Of a stretch of 19,056 bases of DNA, positions 15,643 to 19,056 are shown in pieces. How positions within the stretch are numbered: the stretch's first letter is position 1; every line of letters starts with the position of its first letter. Source of the DNA: Bacillota bacterium (GTDB lineage: Bacteria; Bacillota; Clostridia; Lachnospirales; Lachnospiraceae); contig JAEYRK010000099.1 of assembly GCA_023435645.1 (NCBI GenBank), positions 1 to 19,056 of the forward strand, given 5' to 3'. The notes under the pieces were generated by a model that was not told the origin of the DNA, did no database searches, and saw only the letters and a program-made list of their open reading frames with translations. The position numbers and the translations under genes are program-made.

Positions 15643-15999
15643 ATTATAGTAAGACATTGTAGCATACAATTCTTTTTTGACAATAGCTACCGTACTCTCT
15701 GTGGGAGACGAAAAGCAGAACGGCAGGAATGAAGGAATGGAATGTCTTCTATAGAAACGGTGCAATATAGAAGTTGCAACGTGTTTAGCTAGCATTCAAA
15801 TCAGGATATGGATAGTCTTGACCATAACGGCAGGAACTCAGAGGTTTTCGATTCAATTGGTTCGATAACAGAGCGCCGCTATGATTTCATCCATTTTTGC
15901 AGGGATGAATTGCATCGGCGCTTTTCTTATCATGAAATGACTGTCTGAATCCAATACTAACAGTAAGGACATTACGTTAGAAGGAAAAGGAGGAAAGAT
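15643..15999 (+). promoter_or_regulatory. Long structured leader with attenuator, possible riboswitch of unknown class
   Basis: The leader contains a small hairpin followed by six T (15656-15678), then ACCGT (15689-15693), which can pair with ACGGT near 15757. The 11-base sequence AACGGCAGGAA occurs twice (15719-15729 and 15826-15836). Next comes a TGCAA/TTGCA hairpin (15761-15778) and finally a full intrinsic terminator 72 bases before the ATG. A complete terminator inside a leader is the usual sign of attenuation, commonly by a ligand-binding RNA in front of vitamin transporters. I do not see the conserved cores of the FMN, TPP, cobalamin, THF or preQ1 riboswitches, so the sensor is unassigned. 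A small independent RNA is the alternative. Confidence 0.5.
15872..15928 (+). terminator. Intrinsic terminator inside the ECF S-component leader
   Basis: AGCGCCG (15872-15878) pairs with CGGCGCT (15916-15922), ATG (15881-15883) with CAT (15913-15915), and TTCATCC (15886-15892) with GGATGAA (15903-15909). The tail TTTCTT follows. No gene ends just upstream, so this is either a regulated attenuator or the end of a small RNA. Confidence 0.8.
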
Positions 16000-16611
16000 A
16001 TGACTTCAACAAATCTTCGCACCATCAAGCTGGTACAGCTGGCACTTTTTACTGCAGTTATATTAATTATGGCATTTACTCCGATCGGATATATTAGAAC
16101 GCCCGGTCTGGAGATAACCTTACTTGTCGTACCGGTGACCGTGGGGGCAATTGTATTGGGACCGGTAACAGGAGCTATTCTGGGAGGTGTTTTCGGAGTC
16201 ACCAGCTTTATCCAATGCTTTGGAATGAGTGCTTTTGGCGCTACACTGTTAGGAATAGATCCCATCGGAACCTTTATTGTTACCATGATCCCCAGAATAC
16301 TCATGGGATGGCTGGCCGGCTTAATCTTTTCGGGAATTAAGAAGATTGACAAAACAAATAACATTTCCTACGCAATAGCGAGCCTTGCCGGTCCTCTTCT
16401 GAATACGGTGTTCTTTATGGGGGCATTGGTTTTATTCTTCTATCAGACTGAATATATTCAGGGGTTTGCGAATGCCTTGGGAACAGACAACGTATTTACC
16501 TTTATTCTGGCGTTTGTCGGAGTAAACGGACTGATTGAGGCAGCAGTATGCTTTGTTCTTGGGACGACTATTTCAAAGACGCTTGATGTAATAACGAGAA
16601 AAAGAAATTGA
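16000..16611 (+). CDS. ECF transporter S-component (substrate-binding membrane subunit)
   Basis: This 203-residue protein has five to six hydrophobic segments. Typical ECF S-component features are visible: LALFTAVILIMAFTPIGYI at the N-terminus, VGAIVLGPVTGAILGGVFG, and the MIPRILMGWLAGLIF segment. S-components bind a vitamin or similar micronutrient and dock onto a shared EcfAA'T energising module, which is not encoded here, so this would be a group II system served by genes elsewhere. The substrate cannot be read reliably; pantothenate, folate or another vitamin are all possible. AAGGAGG lies six bases before the ATG. The long leader with a terminator suggests expression responds to ligand level. 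The infC promoter begins directly after its stop codon. Confidence 0.88.
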   Translation: MTSTNLRTIKLVQLALFTAVILIMAFTPIGYIRTPGLEITLLVVPVTVGAIVLGPVTGAILGGVFGVTSFIQCFGMSAFGATLLGIDPIGTFIVTMIPRILMGWLAGLIFSGIKKIDKTNNISYAIASLAGPLLNTVFFMGALVLFFYQTEYIQGFANALGTDNVFTFILAFVGVNGLIEAAVCFVLGTTISKTLDVITRKRN

Positions 16612-16641
16612 TTGACAGGAATGCTGTGGGTATGCTATAAT
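16612..16641 (+). promoter_or_regulatory. Strong sigma-A promoter of infC-rpmI-rplT
   Basis: A perfect TTGACA (16612-16617) and a perfect TATAAT (16636-16641) are 18 bases apart. The -35 begins on the base after the upstream stop codon. A second TATAAT at 16862-16867 lacks a good -35. Confidence 0.9.
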
Positions 16642-16647
16642 TCGTTT

Positions 16648-16821
16648 GCTGTGAATAGTTATCAGGTTCACAAAGGAAAGAAGAGTATCCATCTCTCACC
16701 CCCAGCGTAAGATAATTTAAGCGAACGGGTCAATACATCAGAATCACGTTGTTATTTCATTCGATGAGATAATTTATGTTATGAATCTGCAGGTGGATAA
16801 TCTTTATTATCCACCTTTTTT
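16648..16821 (+). ncRNA. L20-type leader RNA with attenuator ahead of infC
   Basis: The leader folds with CGTTTGCT (16643-16650) against AGCGAACG near 16722-16729 (one G-U pair), a GTGAA/TTCAC hairpin, and finally a textbook terminator at 16792-16821. In Bacillus subtilis, ribosomal protein L20 binds the infC leader and promotes premature termination there, and such leaders are widespread in Firmicutes. The position upstream of infC-rpmI-rplT and the complete terminator support the same control here. I infer the class from context; I did not align it to a covariance model. Confidence 0.72.
16792..16821 (+). terminator. Attenuator terminator in the infC leader
   Basis: A perfect 10-bp stem, GGTGGATAAT (16792-16801) with ATTATCCACC (16806-16815), has a CTTT loop and is followed by six T (16816-16821). 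It ends 75 bases before the infC start codon. Confidence 0.9.
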
Positions 16822-16896
16822 GTGTGGTAAATGCAAGGGCTTATAACCACAATGGAAACGGTATAATGTATATTTAACCTATGGAGGTGCAGTACG

Positions 16897-17403
16897 ATTA
16901 GCGATTTAATGATTAATGAACAAATCAGGGACAAAGAAATCCGCCTGATTGGTGAGGACGGAGAACAGCTCGGTATCATGCCGACAAAGGATGCTCTAAA
17001 GCTTGCGAAGGACGCAAATCTGGATCTTGTGAAGATTGCTCCGACGGCGAAACCACCGGTATGCAAGATTATCGATTACGGAAAATACAGATATGAGCTG
17101 GCCAGAAAAGAAAAGGAAGCCAAAAAGAAACAGAAGGTCACTGAAGTGAAGGAGATCCGCTTATCACCGAATATTGATGATAATGATCTAAACACGAAGG
17201 CAAATATGGCCAGAAAGTTTATTACCAAGGGTGATAAGGTGAAGGTCACATTGCGTTTTCGTGGTAGAGAGATGGCCCATACCTCTTCCTCCAAGGTAAT
17301 TTTGGATAGCTTCTTTGCCCTGCTCGAGGATATTGCAGTAGTTGATAAACCCCCGAAGCTCGAAGGAAGAAGTATGATTATGTTCTTATCAGAAAAACGT
17401 TAA
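16897..17403 (+). CDS. infC: Translation initiation factor IF-3, starting at an AUU codon
   Basis: This 168-residue cytosolic factor binds the 30S subunit and proofreads the start codon and initiator tRNA. The N-terminal domain (INEQIRDKEIRLIGEDGEQLG) is followed by a Lys-rich linker (ARKEKEAKKKQK) and the C-terminal domain (KEIRLSPNIDDNDLNTK, KGDKVKVTLRFRGREM). The first in-frame ATG (16909) has no ribosome binding site. GGAGGTG (16884-16890) sits instead six bases before an ATT at 16897. infC in E. coli and B. subtilis also begins with AUU, which lets IF-3 limit its own synthesis by rejecting the codon. I therefore place the start at 16897, adding four residues (ISDL, the first read as Met). 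It leads the infC-rpmI-rplT operon. Confidence 0.93.
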   Translation: MSDLMINEQIRDKEIRLIGEDGEQLGIMPTKDALKLAKDANLDLVKIAPTAKPPVCKIIDYGKYRYELARKEKEAKKKQKVTEVKEIRLSPNIDDNDLNTKANMARKFITKGDKVKVTLRFRGREMAHTSSSKVILDSFFALLEDIAVVDKPPKLEGRSMIMFLSEKR

Positions 17404-17479
17404 AATACTAAGCAAACAGCAATCCGGAAGCTGCATCAGCAGCGAAAAGACTGTATTAATTTATTAAGGAGGAAATATC

Positions 17480-17677
17480 ATGCCCAAGTTAAAAACAAGC
17501 AGAGCAGCTGCGAAGCGTTTCAAGAAAACAGGAACCGGGAAGTTAAAGAGAATGAAGGCTTACAAGAGCCACATCTTAACGAAGAAATCCGCTAAAAGAA
17601 AAAGAAATCTCAGAAAAGCAGCTATGACAGATGCAACTAATATTAAGAACATGAAGAAAATCTTACCATATCTGTAG
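17480..17677 (+). CDS. rpmI: Ribosomal protein L35 (bL35)
   Basis: This 65-residue, very basic protein starts with the family signature MPKLKTSRAAAKRFKKTGTG and ends in the usual MKKILPYL. It is a structural protein of the large ribosomal subunit. A strong AAGGAGG ribosome binding site precedes the ATG. The 76-base gap behind infC includes a perfect GCTGC/GCAGC hairpin (17430-17443) without a T run. The infC-rpmI-rplT order is conserved across bacteria. Confidence 0.97.
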   Translation: MPKLKTSRAAAKRFKKTGTGKLKRMKAYKSHILTKKSAKRKRNLRKAAMTDATNIKNMKKILPYL

Positions 17678-17703
17678 AGATTGGTGATAAGGAGGAATAG
17701 AAA

Positions 17704-18060
17704 ATGGCAAGAGTGAAGGGCGGATTAAACGCTAAGAAAAAACACAACCGTGTATTAAAGCTGGCGAAGGGCTACAGAGGCGCCAGATCAAAGCAATATA
17801 GAATTGCAAAGCAGTCAGTAATGAGAGCCTTAGCATCTTCTTTCGCAGGTAGAAAGCAGAGAAAGAGGGATATGAGATCCTTATGGATCACTAGAATTAA
17901 TGCTGCTGCAAGAATGAACGGCTTATCCTATAGCAAGCTGATGTACGGTCTCAAGCTGGCACAGGTTGATATTAACAGGAAGATGCTGTCCGAGCTTGCA
18001 ATCAATGATGCAGAAGGCTTCTCCAGACTCGCAGAAGTAGCTAAATCCAAACTGGCATAA
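17704..18060 (+). CDS. rplT: Ribosomal protein L20 (bL20)
   Basis: This 118-residue basic protein is essential for early assembly of the large subunit, where it binds 23S rRNA. It starts MARVKGGLNAKKKHNRVLKL and contains GYRGARSKQYRIAKQ and the RKQRKRDMRSLWITRINAA stretch typical of the family; length is normal. AAGGAGG lies nine bases before the ATG. It is the last gene of the operon, 26 bases after rpmI, and is probably also the regulator that acts on the infC leader. A large terminator follows. Confidence 0.97.
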   Translation: MARVKGGLNAKKKHNRVLKLAKGYRGARSKQYRIAKQSVMRALASSFAGRKQRKRDMRSLWITRINAAARMNGLSYSKLMYGLKLAQVDINRKMLSELAINDAEGFSRLAEVAKSKLA

Positions 18061-18085
18061 TTGATCCAACAATCGAAAATAAGGG

Positions 18086-18163
18086 CTGCAGCATGCTATG
18101 CACACCCAATACGGAGGGAAACACATCTCCGGCAGGGTATTCATAGCACGCTGCAGTTTTTTT
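18086..18163 (+). terminator. Three-tier terminator of the infC-rpmI-rplT operon
   Basis: The outer stem pairs 18086-18100 (CTGCAGCATGCTATG) with 18142-18156 with a single mismatch. Inside lie ACCC (18104-18107) with GGGT (18135-18138), and CGGAG (18112-18116) with CTCCG (18127-18131). Seven T follow (18157-18163). Confidence 0.92.
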
Positions 18164-18227
18164 ATATGGTCCTATGATATAAATCCGTCCTCATCAATAT
18201 AATAGATTAAGGATACTGCGGGATGGG

Positions 18228-19056
18228 ATGTTTATGAGGTACCAGGAGGCTCCTACTCCAGAGGTTGAGGAAAGAATATTCAGCAATGACTATGCAGATC
18301 TTTTGATCAATTACAGCGGAGATCTGTGAATGCTGACTTTCCCGGAGTAACCATTTCAATTTCTGCAGGTAATGAAGGGACCAGAAAAAGACATTTCTTT
18401 GGGGTAATCAATCAGGATATCGGCTATCAGACAGTGGAACTTCATGTAGGTGATAACGAGAACAGCTTTACCATGGAGCTATGGGGAGCTGCACCCAGCA
18501 GCTACTCCATTGATATCACCTCCCCCTCCGGTGAATACATCCCTAGAGTTGCAGAGGGCTTAAGAGTCAGCCGTGAGATTTCCTTTATTTTTGATCCCAC
18601 CATCATCCAGATAGACTATAATATGATTGAATCATTGGTTGGAGATGAATTGATCCTGATGCGATTTCGACAGCCCACAGCAGGTGTATGGACCTTCAAG
18701 GTCTATGGCAGGGGAGATATACCCGGTAGCTTCCATATCTGGCTTCCGATGGGAGATTTTATCTCACAGGATACTTACTTCCTACAATCCAATCCCTATA
18801 CCACGATAACTTCGCCGGGAAACGCCATAAATCCGATTACTGTGACAGCCTATCAGCCTGCCACCTCGAATTTCTATCAAAATGCCAGCAGAGGCTATAC
18901 ACGGACAAACGAGATAAAGCCGGAGCTGGCTGCTCCGGGGGTAGATATACTGGCGCCGACTTTGGACCATGGCTTTACGGGAATGACTGGCACCGGTGCT
19001 GCTGCAGCCCATACGGCAGGCATTACCGCTATGTTTTTAGAATGGGGAATTGTCAG
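18228..19056 (+). pseudogene. Broken S8 (subtilisin-like, Csp-like) protease gene, internally deleted; 3' end beyond the window
   Basis: Frame A runs from an ATG at 18228 to a TGA at 18327-18329 and encodes 33 residues ending NDYADLLINYSGDL, the usual N-terminus of Lachnospiraceae Csp-like S8 proteases. Sequence then resumes in another frame with ISISAGNEG (oxyanion-hole Asn, codon 18371-18373), the family's jelly-roll insert, the PELAAPGVDILAP stretch and a C-terminal active-site region, open to the window end. From family length I estimate that some 200-250 codons are missing between, including the DTG and HGT motifs with the catalytic Asp and His. The active-site Ser is also replaced: TGTGAAAAHTAG has Gly (codon 18995-18997) where active enzymes have GTS. 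A TATAAT at 18198-18203 could be a promoter, but its -35 is poor. An assembly error at the junction remains possible. Confidence 0.82.

Noticed and set aside
15677..15682. TTGACA inside the ECF leader as a second promoter
   Set aside because: No -10-like hexamer occurs at 15-19 bases downstream.
5543..16611. coaX and the ECF S-component as one pantothenate uptake-and-use system
   Set aside because: They are about 10 kb apart with unrelated genes and opposite-strand units between, and the S-component's substrate cannot be read from its sequence.
17430..17443. GCTGC/GCAGC hairpin between infC and rpmI as a terminator
   Set aside because: No T run follows and the operon clearly continues; at most a minor RNA structure.

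Overview
The window looks like chromosome of a Gram-positive, fermentative member of the Lachnospiraceae (Lachnoclostridium / Clostridium phytofermentans type). The grounds are strong GGAGG-type ribosome binding sites, sigma-A promoters of Firmicutes type, the infC-rpmI-rplT operon with a terminator in its leader, a GH94 cellobiose phosphorylase, an LTA-synthase-like enzyme, an ECF S-component, and lineage-typical single-pass membrane proteins of unknown function. The genus is inference from protein style, not from a search.

Layout. 1-92 is an unexplained, hairpin-rich segment. 183-1541 is an nfeD-SPFH membrane pair closed by a terminator. 1769-3652 is an LTA-synthase-type phosphoglycerol transferase with its own promoter and terminator. 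3887-7406 is a probable operon: argF, a small membrane protein, a small acidic protein, coaX and dusB. 7551-8633 is an archaeal/fungal-type aspartate-semialdehyde dehydrogenase, which meets a minus-strand membrane-protein gene (8759-9463) at a very long two-way terminator. 9843-11780 (minus) encodes a membrane protein with a 130-residue Gln/Asn-rich N-terminus. Divergent from it, 12122-14560 encodes cellobiose phosphorylase. Then come a CPBP-family protease (14801-15598), an ECF S-component behind a 357-base leader holding a complete intrinsic terminator (16000-16611), and infC-rpmI-rplT (16897-18060) behind an L20-type leader. From 18228 to the window end lies a subtilisin-like (S8, Csp-like) gene that is broken.

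How the genes work together. Most are independent housekeeping or envelope units: membrane microdomain (SPFH/NfeD), wall polymer (LTA synthase-like), arginine, CoA and aspartate-family biosynthesis, tRNA modification, cellodextrin phosphorolysis, vitamin-type uptake and ribosome assembly. The best regulatory content is RNA-based: the infC leader with an AUU start codon, and the ECF leader attenuator, whose sensor I cannot name.

I found no defence island, CRISPR array, IS element, prophage or biosynthetic cluster, and no clear new multi-gene system. The items most worth a second look are the ECF leader RNA (15643-15999), the S8 gene with an internal deletion and a Ser-to-Gly change (18228-19056), and the Gln/Asn-rich membrane protein (9843-11780).
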